A stretch of 64,000 nucleotides of DNA from Eopsaltria australis. Lineage: Eukaryota; Chordata; Aves; Passeriformes; Petroicidae. The DNA lies in contig JAVTVJ010000142.1 in the NCBI GenBank assembly GCA_034509425.1, forward strand, positions 490,501 through 554,500, read 5' to 3'. Each line of letters starts with the position of its first letter. Position 1 is the stretch's first letter. The notes under the pieces are model-generated. The model did no database searches, was not told the DNA's origin, and saw nothing but the letters and a program-made list of their open reading frames with translations. The position numbers and the translations under genes are program-made. Shown here in pieces: positions 45,601 to 59,188 of the stretch.

Positions 45601-48600
45601 AAGCATGCCATATGTGACAGAGTTGATGACACTGTCAAGATGGCTGCTCCAAAGTCTGGCTTTCTGGTTAAAGTAAGAATGCTGCAGAAATCTGAGATCA
45701 GTGTGACTGTGGAGTCTGGATATATAAGTTAAAAATAGCTGATGCATCAAAGGGATCAGTTTTTGTGTGGGACTTTTATGGTGAAAGGTTGAAACTGTTA
45801 ACTCTTGAAGCATATATTTTTGGAAATTAACCATTTGGAAGCTTGACCGAAACGATCTCGGTGCCTTCTGCAGAGATGGAATATATACAGAATCTATCTA
45901 GTGACTAGTGAGCTGGGAATGCTCCTAAGTTGCTTTCTTAATTTAAAAATTATTACATGATTACAGATTTTTATTCAAAATGACTTTAGGTGTTTAATGA
46001 AGAGTCAGATACTATATGCACTAAGTGCTCTATATAGGAAGTGCAAGGTCTCAAAAATATTTGAAAGTGAATGGTAGCATACACAAAAAATTAACTTAAG
46101 AACACCATAAATATAATAAAATACAATGAATGAATAATTAAATGAATAATGAATAATGAAACAGTAATTTCAGCATGACAAGTTTCATGATGCTGCTCTA
46201 CATTCTTGGCTATCTTTACTGTTTTAAAAGTCTTGATAGAATTAAGATATTGTATAAATCCAGTACTCTGAAAAATTTTATTTTGCTTCCTTTTCTATTA
46301 AAAAAATAGACAAATACAACCCAGTGATTTTCAGAAGATGTAGCTTGTAAATACAAGAATATTTATTTCCAATTTCTGCGTTTTAAAAATTCGCTATAAA
46401 ATAGTGGATGCTTAAAAACTGAGAATATATTTTTAGTTCTTAATAATATTAATAATTCTTATTATATATGCATGAAGATTAAAGAAGTAAAGACAACAGA
46501 GATACTGTTATTTTGTTTTTCTAGGAGAAATAAAATTTTGATAAAGGAAAAGAAGGAAAATAAAGGTAAGAAAATAAGTTGATATAGCTATACATGTCCA
46601 TTTTGTTGGCCACAATTTCTGACCACCTTAAAAAAATCATTAAAATACATCCTTATCTTAACATAAATGTGTAACTCATGTTGCTTTAAGTGAAATTTAA
46701 GCAGAAATGTAAGTCCTTTTTAAAATATGAATGTGATAACTCACTAGCAAAACAAAACAAGTGTTTGATCAGGATTAATCAATGAAAGTTTATGAGGACA
46801 GGAGTTACTGGTGCATCACTCGATGTGTCAGCCATGACTAAAATGTTTGTATTTGCTGTAGTGTGTTCTCTAAGACCCATTTGTTTTAGGATTATAAACT
46901 CAGTTAAATCTTCATAATGAGAAGCAAAATTACTTGATCTTTCCTGAATCAAGATTCTCAAAGACTATTTGGCCAAATCTAAGCAGGCAAGAAATCCTGT
47001 TAAACTGTTGAAGCAAAATCCTAAATTATGCCTGTGTGGCCTCTTTTTCTCATTATTTAGAAATGAATTTAATGACTCATTAGATAGCACAGTGGCAGTT
47101 CTACCCTACTTCCTGCAAAAGAAAAACACTGCAAACATAAGAGGATTATATTATCATTAGGGCTTCTTCTGAATTAATAAGCTTAGGAGGGACCTGAATT
47201 ACAATAGCAGAAGATGAGTTACAGTAGAATATTTTACATGGTACCTTGAGTCTCGTTTGGAACCTCCGCCTGCAGCCAATTCAGATGATGTGGTTCAGAA
47301 GGCTCCCTTTTGTCACTAAAGCTAATTAGGAAAGGTTCTATTTAGACAAATTTAATACTGCTACTAATGAACAAAGATCAAACTATCTGGCAGCTGCTGC
47401 TAAGAATATCTTATTCAGTCAGCACTTATACTCCCCTTAAATTCTGCTGCTATCCAGTGTTGTGTAAGACTGTATTTTCCCAAAAGTAACTATTTATACT
47501 GACAGTAAATACTAGGGCAAGAAAACAGTACTCCAAACAGGCATGTGCTTTGCAGTGGCTGTAGGATGTCACTCAGTTTGCATGGAGCTCTGCAGGTTGC
47601 ATTAATGACTTCCACAATTCCTTCCTGATGGATGAAAGAAAGTTCAGAATGGATATACATCCAGCCTGCATGGATGAATGGGGAAGGGATTGTACAGATA
47701 AACAGATGTTCTGTCTTATGTGGGATTTTGTGTTTGATCCTTCTAGGGCAATGGACAAGAAATATTCTCTCATCAGACAAGCAGATTCCCACCATAGGCA
47801 GAAGATACTGAAACCACCTCATGAATCTCTTATTTTAACTTGAGCAGAAGAGTCTCAGGATCTGCAATGTTATTTAGATTTTTTTAAAACAGCTTACATG
47901 AAAAAACAGCAGAGATATCACTCCTCACTTGCAGTATTTTGAAACTTGCAAAACATCATAACTGGACATCTGAACAGAATAAAGCATCTTGGGGTTCTTT
48001 AACACATCAGCAGAAACATGTTTTATTTCACGAAAAATGTGGCAGAGACAAGGAATTTTTAGTGCTTAATAATTTTTCTCTTGAGTATTAGGATAAAGAA
48101 ATACTTTGAAAATATTTCAGAGAATATAAATAGGAGCTAAAGTGTTACTATTTTAACACAAAATGAATTATTAATACTTTATCCATGATTTAATGGTCAC
48201 ATTAGATCACATTACAGGACAAGTCTTTACTTTGTAAGGAATTACTGCACATAATATGTGAATGAAAGAAACATCCAGTATTTTAGATACACCTTCATAC
48301 TTGGATTTCTAGATATCAGTGTATGGCATGTTATGGATGTATTGTATACCTCTAAATTATAGATGAATGAACTCAGGGCAGGGGGACAGGAGGCAATATT
48401 TTTAAAACTTGTGGTCAAATGTGTTTTTCTATAGTATAGTTCAATAGTAATACTCCTAAACAAAATTATATTTGGTCTTTAGGTTCAGGTTTATATTAAA
48501 AGTACAGAAAAAATTGTCTATTTAACTCAAGACCCCATATTTCTTTTTTTATGCACAATTAACTGAAGAGCTTATGTATTATTGAATTGCAACAAGATTT

Positions 48601-50124
48601 TGAATTCCATGTAATTTTTCAAATGTAAATTACATTTAAAAATGCATAAAGTCTTTTGGAAATTTTAACCATAGGTGCAGTATTTTGAAAATATCACCCA
48701 AAGCAATTTTTTCAGGAGTCCCAGTTCCACAATGACAGAACTTAACTGTCAGGTATTTTCATTCTCAGTTAAGTGTTCCTAACATTATATGAAAAGTCAG
48801 GGGACAGTGGATGTATGTTACTATTAGTGTTTCTTATAGAGTAGCACATACTCTGTCTTCTCCTTGTTCATAGAATCAACAATTGTAAGATTTCTACCAC
48901 CAATTTGCACAGCAATAAACTCATAAACAACTGCAGCAAACTTAATAAATCTTTTTAACTCATCCTCTAAAAACCATCTTTAACCATGTTTAGAATAGCA
49001 AAGAACTAAATAATATAGTTAATATAATCATTAGAACTGAAGTGTCCAAAACCCTCAATTTTTCATTTTTTTCCAGATAGTAATGAACAGACAAAGAGGG
49101 AATTGGTTGGTTGCCACAGCACAAACAATGTAACTGCAGCCCAATTTTAAAAAGAAAAAGATAACCAGTCCATCTAATTACTTAGATTTATCAGCTTTTC
49201 ATTTAATGAACACTGATCGTGATTTATTGGGACTGAATTGTGTGAGTTACAGTTATTCTTTGTGTTGCAGAAGGAATACATGTATATCAGCATCATTAGG
49301 CATGAAATTTTGTCTCAAGCCTGTGAATTATTCAGTGTTTAGTTGCTTGACCTTGCTTTTCTGCCTGCTTGCATGTCTGAAACTGTGTGTTGATCTTGAG
49401 GTTATTTCAGCTGAAGTGAGCTTGCTGGGCTCCCTGTTGAGCAAGGCTGTTAGGCAAGACAGTTGCATGACATTTGGTTTAATTTGTTGACACTAAAAAT
49501 CCCTGAGTTCAGCTCTGATGGAAGACAGATCATGTAATGCCCCTGTGAAGGACTTGGAGCATTCTTCATGTAGAGGCTTCAGACCAGAGAACAGTGTTAA
49601 AATACTTGATTAACAAGAAGTTATAGCATTTTGGTAGTCCTTGTTTTAATGGATATTTGAGTTTTACCTTGTGGCTTAACACTTTTTTTCACACCCTACA
49701 AGCAGTTTAAAAAATTATTACATTTTAAGGTTTTATTTCATTATTCAAAAGACAGATTGCAGTAAGTGGCACATCTGAAAAAAAGTGCTTATCATGTCTG
49801 TCTGCCCAAAAGGCATTGAGCAATGTTTGGATTTATTTTTGCATGGCTAGGAGTTATAGAAAAAATAAATCAGAGCAGTACTTACTTGACAATGAATACA
49901 ATATTTCTGTCAGCATCTTATTATGTAGAAGATTAAAGAAAGCTTATGGTATCTGAATTTTTTTCATTATTAGGGATCCCTAACAATCATCCTCTGCTTT
50001 CAATTCAAGAATTAATTCCTCAATCTCTGTTAAAAGTTTAAGTTCCAGCAAAAATTATAAGATGCTGCTATTTTTAGTACACTACTTATATATCAGTTTT
50101 GTGAAAATGAAGAAATGCATGCCA
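42671..50124. other. Noncoding AT-rich stretch
   Basis: No gene, RNA or recognisable transposon. ORFs are short (110 aa or less) and overlapping on both strands. Simple AATG/AATA-rich sequence occurs near 46125-46165. Confidence 0.55.
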
Positions 50125-51248
50125 GATAAAAATCCCTGCTACTACCTGTTCTCCAGGTACCCAATCCCCTGAGCTGGAAGACAGAGACAGCAAGCAGAAT
50201 GAAGCCCCCAAAACCTAAGGGGAAATACTCAGAACCTCTTGTACCACACAGACATGCACAAGTCTGTGGGGTCAGATGGAATCCACCCAAGGGTATCAAA
50301 GCAGGTGGCATTAAATGCTCCCTGAGGCACCCTCCATCATTTACCTGCAGCCCTGGATAGCTGGGGAAGTCCTGAAGGTTATCAAATATGATGCCCATGT
50401 ACAAGAAGGCTGGAAGGAGCACACAGGGGACTACAGGCATGTCAGTCTCAGTGCCAGGGAAGGTCACAAAACAGATCACCTTGAGGGTCAACGTGTTGCA
50501 CATACAGGACAACCTGGGAATCAGGCCCAGCCAGGACGGCTTCATGAAAAGCAGGTCTGCTCAAACAACAGGATCTCCAACTATGACGAGGAGATCTGCT
50601 TAGTGGATGACAGAAAGACTATGGATGTTGCCTTCCTGGGCTTTAGTAAAGCCTTTGACAATGTCTCGTGCAGCCTTCTCCTGGAGAGACTGACTGCTCA
50701 TGGCTTGGATGGGTGCACTCTTGGCTGGGTAATAAAATGGGTCAGAAACTGGTGATGAATGAAGTCCAAACAGTGTCTGCTCCCAAGTAGAGTTCTCGAG
50801 GGCTCAATATGTGGACCAGTCCTGTTTAATATTTTTATCAGTTATCTGGATGAGGGGATCGAGCACACCCTCAGTCAGTTTGCAGATGACACCAAGTTGG
50901 GTGAGAGTGTTGATCTGCTGGAGGGCAGGAAGGCTCTGCAGAGGGATCTGGCCAAGTGGAATAGTGTCTGACAGGGCCAAGTGCCAGGTCCTGCAGTTGG
51001 GTCACAAAAACTCCAGGCAACACTACTGTCTTGGGGTACAGGGCCAGAAAGCTGCCCAGTGGAAAAAGAACCTGTTGTTTGACAGCCAGCTGAATATGAG
51101 CTAGCATGTGCCCAGGTGGCCAAGAAGGCCAGTGACATCCTGGCTTGTACCAGAAATAGTGCAGCCAGCAGGAGTAGGAAGGTGATTGACCTCTGTACTT
51201 GGCACTGGTGAGGCCACACCTTGAATCCTGTGTCCAGTTCTGCATCCC
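50125..51248 (+). repeat. CR1 LINE, ORF2 RT segment (5' part)
   Basis: Plus-strand CR1 covering the reverse transcriptase domain. Visible remnants include FLGFSKAFDNVS (50315-50755 frame) and, in another frame, the catalytic FADD at 50879-50890 (QFADDTKLG). Stops and frame changes break it. The 5' end is approximate. It continues beyond the solo LTR at 51814, so both parts were one copy. Confidence 0.92.
51244..51248. repeat. Target duplication of solo LTR, left
   Basis: ATCCC before the LTR start, against GTCCC at 51814-51818 after its end (four of five bases match). Confidence 0.65.
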
Positions 51249-51813
51249 TGTATTGGGTCTGACTGGGGTAAAGCTCACAGCCCTTACAGTGCTGTGCTTT
51301 GCTTTGGTAGCTGGTGTTGATAACAGAGCAGTGTTTTGGCTACTGCCAAGCAGTGCTGTCCCTCTGACATTCCTTCCCCCACTGAAGGGGATGGGAGTGG
51401 GCAAGATCCTGGGAGGGGACACCAGCAGGCCAGCTGACCCCAGTCAGCCAAAGGGATATTCCATACCATATGACATCAGCTCAGATATATAAGGGAAGGA
51501 AGAGAGGAGGAGGAGGAGGCACTCAGGGCTGGCCATGTTTGCCTCCTTGAACAACCACCACGTGTGCTGAAGCCCTGCTTCCCAGAAAGTGTCCCGACAT
51601 TTCTGCTGATGGGAAGTAGAGACTGATTGTTTTTCCTCTCTAGCTCTTGCACGCTCAGATCCCCACTTGTTTTCTGCTTTCTACTGTAATAAACTGCCCT
51701 ATCTCACCCTGCTAGTTTTCCTCCATATTATTCTCTCCCCTCTCCCAGCGGGAGAGGGAGTGATAGAGTGACTGAGTGGGCACCTGGAACTCAGTCAGGG
51801 TCAACCCACGACA
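51249..51813 (+). mobile_element. Solo LTR nested in CR1
   Basis: 565-bp sequence with TG...CA ends (TGTATTGGGTCTGACTGGGG ... CAACCCACGACA) interrupting a CR1. TATATAAG lies at 51486-51493 and AATAAA at 51688-51693. A self-complementary CCTCTCCC-AGC-GGGAGAGG lies near 51739-51757. The flanking 5 bases are nearly duplicated. The end sequence and 5-bp duplication resemble the ERVL-like LTRs common in birds. No internal retroviral sequence remains, so it arose by LTR-LTR recombination. Confidence 0.88.
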
Positions 51814-52304
51814 GTCCCTCAATACAAGAAACACATTGAGGGGCTGGAGTGTGTCCAGAGAAAGGGAACAGAGCTGGTGATGGGTCTGGAGCACAGTTCA
51901 TATAAGGAGCAGCTGAGGGAGTGGGGAGTGTTTAGCCTGGCGAAAAGGAGGCTCAGGGGGGACATTATTGTTCTCTACAACTACCCGAAAAGAGGATGTA
52001 GGAGGGGGGGGTGGTCTCTTCTCCCTAGTAACAAGTGTCAGAATGAGACAAAATAGCCTCAAGTTGTGTCAGGGGAGCTTTATGTTGCATATGAGGAAAA
52101 GCTTCTTCAGGGAAAAAGTAGGCAGGCGTTGGAACAGGCTTCCCAGGGAAGTGGCAGAATCACCATTCCTGGAGGTATTTAAAAGATGTGTAGATGTGAC
52201 ACAGGGACATGGTTTTGTGGGGAACATAGTGGTGCTAGATTAGCAGGGGCATTTGATGATCTTAGAGGTCTTTTCCAACCTTAACAATCATATGATTCTA
52301 TGTT
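51814..52304 (+). repeat. CR1 LINE, 3' part after the solo LTR
   Basis: Continuation of the CR1 from 50125: the CTGGAGTGTGTCCAGAGAAAGGGAAC phrase, the C-terminal ORF2 end, then the 3' UTR (TTGATGATCTTAGAGGTCTTTTCCAACCTTAACAATC) and the terminal TATGATTCTATG. A G-run (about 52003-52010) marks local instability. Confidence 0.92.
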
Positions 52305-55300
52305 TTTACAGAAATTCTGGAGTTTCATCCATGACCTGAGACTTTCTCTGCTTCTGTTTAAAATGTTTAAAGACTCCTAATGCTGTTCAATGTGACAAGG
52401 CACCAGCACTCTGTCATCTTGTCGAAACACTTACTGAGATGTAGGTATTAATTAACAAGAAATAATTTTATATTATTTCTGAGGAACTTGCTGGGCATAC
52501 CCGTCTGGACACCTGGGAAAAATCTAATAGAATGCCACTGGGATTACAAACCCTAACCAGGTGGGTGCAACAAACGAGCAGGTCAGAAAAGGGAACAGAG
52601 AGAAATTAGCAACAGAAGTATCATAATGATGAATTCCTGATGAGGTAAGAGCAGTAACAACAGATCTTTGTAACCTCTGCTGTCTAAATTTCTGCTTTCT
52701 GAGTATCCTATAGCACAAGAGAATTTGAAGAGAAAATAAGAGGAATAAAAAAATCACTTCAACAGAGCGGATTTGAAATATCATGCTAATCTATATCGAG
52801 AATGAAAACATCATTGCATTATTTAAAGACTTTTACAGTTAGACAGTTGTCTTAAATGTGCTGTGTCAAGGGTTTATTTGTTTTTTTCAACTGCATGATT
52901 TTTTTCCTCTTCTTCTTGCTGGTCCATACTGAAAAAAATAACAAAAATATTGTGAGTCCCAGATCCGCCAGTCCTCAGGTTGACTGTGCTCTTGCAGCTG
53001 TATTTTCATAGAAAAGAGAGCCTTAAAAACCACCCACCTTCTGTCCATGCTCTGACAGCCACCCTAATGCAATCACCCAACTCACATGCACAGGAGAGAG
53101 CTCCAGGCTCTGCCCCAGTGACTGGGGCTGAGGCCACCATGTGCCCTAACCACAGATACCAGAGCCAGGGTAAAAGAGAGAAGACTGAAAATACAAAGAA
53201 ACAGGGGTGGAAAGCTAGATAACCCTTCCTGTCATCCCTCCAAAAAGGAAAACTGTGATAAAAATTAATTAAAATAATGAAGGAAAAAGAAAGACCTGAA
53301 GGGAGGAAGCTGCCTGGGAAAAATAGGGTTTAGTCTAGTTCTGAATGGCTTACATGTCAAGAACCTGGGCAAAGTTGGGTACAGGGTAGGAAGCCCTGTT
53401 CCATTCAGGATACCTGCACCAGATTTCTTCGTGTAGAATATTTGATGATAGCCTTTAAAAATCCTGCCTGGCTTGTTGGATGACTGGGAAATGCTCAGAA
53501 ATAATATATAGACCACCACTGCAACTTTCTAACGTAGAATCTGAAGGAATTGAGAAGAATGACACAGTCTTCAATGTCCCATATTTTTTCTGTTAACTTG
53601 CCCATATGCCTTTTTAATCCAGGTAAAGAAATCCACAAGGCAACTCAGAGTCACTCATAGCAACACATTTTATTAAGAAGAACTGTCTTTACTGTCAATC
53701 TGTTACCTGCTTGCTTCATTTCTTTTTCCTTAATACTTTTAGGGTGATATCCTCATCAAAATGAAATCCACTGAGCATATACAAACACTTGATGGGAAGC
53801 TTAAATATTTTGTGAATCTTACCTGCTTTTGCAGCATACAAAATACAGAGGAGCAGAACATGGTTTGTTGTAGGCCAGCAGTTGAGTGAGAAACAGAGAG
53901 AGAATGGAATGATTTAAATCACAACCAAAGGATTTCCCGCTAGCACCATTGTGTTGATGTGACAGAGATGGTCTGAAAACAAACAGGAAGTAATAGCCTG
54001 GGTGATGCTCAAAATTGATAAGCTTTTCCATAAAATGCTATCTTTGACCCTAAAATATCACATAGAAAAGAAAATCTGCTAACACCCTCTGCAGAATGTT
54101 ACCTATAGGAATTTCCCACACAGACACTTCAATCGTTAACATTTTAAAACTTCATTTTGTTAATGAGTGAAAATGAGCTTGCCCATCACTTCAAAGCTAG
54201 TTGTGTGATATGATGAAATAGCTGCAAAGATTAAATAATATCTGTGATCCAAAAGCTGCACAGTTTTGGAGTTGAGGCTTCTTTAGGCATGTGGTAGAAA
54301 ATGTTTGTTAGAAAATGTACTTTAAACACTGCCTTGTCACAGCTTTCCTTTGAACTCCAGGTTTCAAATCATCTCCTGGAGTGAAGTTTGTAATTCACTG
54401 GGCTTAAGGCATACACTTTGACATGAATTACACTGTTCACTGAACTGGAGTAACTTCATAAATAATCCTTATCCCCTGGAGAGTCCAGTCTATTCATCAT
54501 TCCCTTCAATGTTTTCTCCCATGCAGATTAACGCACACAGGATAAAAAAAAGGGAGATGCAACCAATAAATGAATGCTAGCTTTTTTAAAAGGTGATAAC
54601 TGTGCCATTTCTTATACTACGGACTGGAGAAGTCAAGCTGAATTATACATTACAGACATCCTACCCGTTCTGCAGTGTCTGTGTTGAAGGCCATTATCTT
54701 CAGTCCTTTGGGAACTGCAAGGAAGTAAGGACATGGAAGCTTAGAAGAAAAAAGAAGAAAAAAGAATTTAAACTTTTTTGGCTAGAAGCAAATTTTAGTT
54801 TATTATTCAGCTCAGCTCCACTGTGTTCTACTTTCAAAGTTTCACTAGCTGTTCCACTTAAAAAGCATATGATAGCGTGGAAAAGAAAGACTCCTTTAAA
54901 ATAGTATTTCTTCAGGGGGACAGGTAATGTCTCTGGATTTCTGGCTAACATGAAAGAAGATGGATTTGCCAAAAGAGGTTAGACAGTTTTCACTTAGATT
55001 TTCTTACACGTGTGAAACAAATATAGTTCACCAAAGTTTACAGCTCTTTATGTTGACAAGCAATAATTATGTCCAGACCCGGAGGCCACTTGCTTTTTGA
55101 CTCATATTTCAACATGAAGTAAATTCAGAACATACTTCAGATCACTCTCTTTAAGAGCGTGTATGAGGGTTTTTTTTCATACATAGAGAGTTTATGGATA
55201 TTAACTTCCGTCCTATGATAGTTTAGGTAGATGTTGTGGCTTTTATCCTCTCTTTCCACAGGGCATTCATGATGTCTCACTGACAAGCAACACTACCTCC

Positions 55301-57792
55301 CCAGAGATTCAGGCTCTAATATGACTTGTCCCACACTTTTAGCAGTCTGCACCATCTACTCATGCTGAAATGCCATCTGTGTGCTGGGCTTCACTGTCAC
55401 TGTACACACTTTAACAGGATATGCACTACGAAGAGACATAAGCTTTGTTGAGCCTGATAAAATAAGTGTTTAAAAACAAAATGACAGCCAACTCTTAAAC
55501 ATGAGAATTCCAGCCCACTGAAAAAAGCAATAATTATGATTTTCCTCTTCTAATTGAGAATTTTTTTCAAAAGCATCATAGAGGATTTTTCTGGCCATTG
55601 ATAGCACCAGTTTTTCCAGCCTCAGAACAGGAAATGTCAGAAGACAGCTTTGTCAGATTAAAAGCTTGTAGTTTTTCTGTTCATGAGTAAAGTCACATAC
55701 TATTGTGTGTGTGAATATATTTATGACTGGCTTTTCTTGACTGCATAGTAATTGAAAAGGAAACATTATGTAAGTAAACTAGAGCACAGGGGGTTTTGGT
55801 ATGGACTAGAAAAAGAATTTATGTGTTTGTGTGGCTTGCTTCTGATCCTTTCATATCTGCACTTCCCTACCTTCAAAAAGGAACACTTCAAATGAAGAAA
55901 GTGCTTATTGCTCAGAACTCCTCTGGTCTAGTAAATAATAGAAACACTTTTTAAAAAGTATTTTCTGCACTAAACAGCAAATAAATCACATATTTTCTGG
56001 AAATTCAGTCTCTTCTTTAGTAGGCAGTTTGCATTTAGATGAGAATAGCTCAGAATTTCAAATCTGGATCATTTTAGGGAAAAAATAATAAAATTTCCAT
56101 GTAAATATTTTAACTTGTAATTACGCATAAAATAAAACAATGACAAAAGCCTAAACATAAATGGCATTTACAACTGAACAGCTTGTATGAGAATAACTTT
56201 TGCCACTTCACACTCCAGTGAAATAGTACCTTGATAAAATGGTTCACTGGAAACAGATGAGAGCTGTTGGGATAAAATGCCTGTAGCAAGTTTAAGCAAC
56301 ATCCAATCTACCTCATCTAAACCTATGCCTGACAGCACAGAAAGTAGAAAGGCTCTCATAATCTTTCTGTTGCTTATGACAGCACAGGTAACATGTGTTT
56401 TTAGATTAACTTTTGGTGTGGTAGAAGCTGCTGCAAGCTAAGAATCTGTTTATTGCAGGCAAGGGATAGGGCACCTGAAGAAAAAATATGATAAAAATAA
56501 GGCAAATTTATTGTCTCTGACAGAACTTTCTCCAGGGTCTATCTTAAAAACAAATTGAAGAAAAACATATATTGGCATTTCCATTTCTTAAGACCTGTGT
56601 TCAGATCTTGAATTTCTACCGTAAGTTTAAAGGATTAAGTATCAACAAAAAAAAGAAAGTGAACCTGGAAACATAGTCAGTGCCTTATATAGGAAAATAA
56701 AGGATGAAAAACAGACCTGTGTTTCCTCAGAGAATACAATAAAGCTTCTGCTTGACAAAAACAATGCCCTAGTTTCATCTCTCTCCCTTTTTATGGAGGA
56801 TAAATATTTGAGAAAAACAATACTGGTGATTTTTTTCAGTCTAAAAGCAGAAAGGAGCACCATCGCAAAAGCATATCTTCTTTCCATCTGTCCCCTAAAA
56901 GTTCATGAAAGTTAGCAGAGATTAATCAAAACCAATCATAAACAAATCTGAAACAAGCTCAGTCTTGTATCAACCAAAAGATTCATTTATTGTCAGGTAT
57001 TCAACCTCTTAGATTCACTTGGGTTTCCTTCCATTTCGCTGCAGCAGCTGTAAATATAATATGTTGAGCTCAATTGTAGGCTGACCCTTTGAATCTTAGT
57101 TTTTGCTGACAACTTGAAAACACCAGCTGTTATACTTCTTTAAAGGATGAATATATTTTGAACATGCCAAGAAAGAGATTATATAACACCTTGTCTTGAC
57201 TGTAACTGTAGTCTAGAAGTCATCCCTAAAAACAGCTCGGTTCTCAGGTCAAACCTTTCACTCAGCTACTTCGTACAAGAAGCCACCTGAGATTTGTACA
57301 TCACTTCCATGTAATTGAAAACAAAGAGAAGATACTTTGAACCCATCTAAACCACACCATGAATTAGTCCTCTGTATGACTTCTGCAAAACTTCACCTAA
57401 AACTGTGTGTTCAGCCCCGGGTTTTATCATGGGTATTTGACAATATCCTACAATGTACAAGGACAAACTTCCTTTGATGCAAACTTTGTCACCTATAAAT
57501 ACACACAGAGTCTACATATCTAGGCAAACTCCTGACCTCTTGAAATTAAATTATCCTCTTCCAGTGCATCAGATTTAAAATGATTTTACAAATTGGGATA
57601 AGCTCAATTTATCCTAGTTTTTCAGATTAAATATTATTAAAATCCTCCCTTTTTGGAGTCACCTTTCTGAAGCCTTCCTGTTACAATGTCCTTGAGAGTA
57701 TTATCAACATTTGTTTAGCTTTGGGACATTAGGAAACAATAAAGAAAGAAAAGCAACCACAAATGGAACTGTGTTTTACTTGGATACTTCTT

Positions 57793-57812
57793 GATTTATT
57801 TATTTATTTATT
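57793..57812. repeat. (TTTA)n microsatellite
   Basis: About five TTTA/TTAT units in a row. Confidence 0.8.
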
Positions 57813-58025
57813 TTCTTCAGTGTTATACATTGCATTGGTATACCTATGATTGGATTATTATGGATTAAAGTCCTTATCCAGAGGCAATTTTTAACTGTAT
57901 TCTGCTTTAAATGCAATTAATTGTTTTGGATATAAACTCAATGAATTTATAAAAATTATACTGCTCAATCGAATTCCAAATACCATTTAATGTTCAAATA
58001 TTGTTTACTTTGTTTTTCCTTTGAC

Positions 58026-58050
58026 AAATAATAATAATAATAATATAATA
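58026..58050. repeat. (AAT)n microsatellite
   Basis: Six AAT/ATA units with one interruption. Confidence 0.8.
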
Positions 58051-58566
58051 AAAGCAAAATTCACTGTCAAAGAAATTGATCAGAGGACTCATAATACAAT
58101 AGCCAGACAAGAACTTTCAAGTATGTTAGACATCCTGTGTTAAAGCTGAACTCCATGAAAATCTAAATGGTTTTGATGCAGCCATAGACTAATAATTTCT
58201 TTCTAAATGATTGTTCCTTCTTAGTGCTTTTTAACTTATTTTTCCAACCAGGGCCAGTTAACTAAATTGTACAATTGTAAAATCCTTTGGAAAGGCTTTG
58301 CAGCACAGCATAGATGACAGATGTCTGCAGTTTTTCATTAAACTTAAGGTTAAATATTTCTGCCAATTAATAATTATATTCAAGCTTAAAAATAATGTGT
58401 CTTCAGTATTGCATAACTCAATATGCAGAATTCAGAATTTTATATGTTGGTAAACTCAGAGGGTCACAGAGACACATTATTATAAAAGCTTATTTAAACT
58501 GGAAAAAACCAGTAAGTGTTGGTAAGAGACGGGCATGCAGAGACATATTTTGTCTCTGTATGGCTT

Positions 58567-58607
58567 CTGTGTGTGTCTGTGTGTGTGTATCTGTGTGTAT
58601 GTGCATG
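58567..58607. repeat. (TG)n-rich microsatellite
   Basis: Interrupted TG repeat with CTG and ATG variants. It produces a Cys/Val-rich ORF on the plus strand that should be ignored. Confidence 0.85.
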
Positions 58608-59160
58608 TGGACAGGCACACACCTACCCACATCACCTTAACATGGACTTTATTTAGTCTTATTTTTCAGCTTCTTCAGCTAACTCCCCAAATTAAACTTC
58701 AGAGAAAATCTTTGCTCACACAAAAATTCTTTTTCTTCCCCTCAGAAGGTCCTCACTATTCAGCCAAGATAGAAAAGTTTAAAATTTTTACCAAAAAATG
58801 TTGAAGTAAGTAGCTGGTAATTTCAGAAAAAATAGTTCCAGGGAGATGACCAAATCAACATACCAACCCTCCTTTATGCTGCAGTCATTATGAGCCCAGA
58901 GATATGTTCTATTTGACTCCTAATGAAAAGATCTTAGGCTGCTGCATTGTACAATGCATATATTAAACAAGTACTTTCTTTTTTAATAGACAGTTGGAAA
59001 ACAAATGTGCTGATTAGAAAATGTTTTCCAATTTTATTTATTTATTTTTTTTTTTAAACAGTGTTTGAAGCTGATGTACTGGGAGATTTGTTTGGATTTA
59101 TTCAAAATTCAATTTTCCATGTGGTTCTGTTTTAGGCTTTTTCCTATTGGACCTCTTAGG

Positions 59161-59188
59161 TTTGACTCCTTCTGCCAAAGGAGTCAAA
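59161..59188. other. Perfect 11-bp hairpin
   Basis: TTTGACTCCTT (59161-59171), a 6-base loop and AAGGAGTCAAA (59178-59188). No flanking transposon ends or U-tract. Function unknown. Confidence 0.7.

Noticed and set aside
48869..48885. CATAGAATCA as a CR1 end
   Set aside because: The match is limited to ten bases with no CR1 sequence after it.
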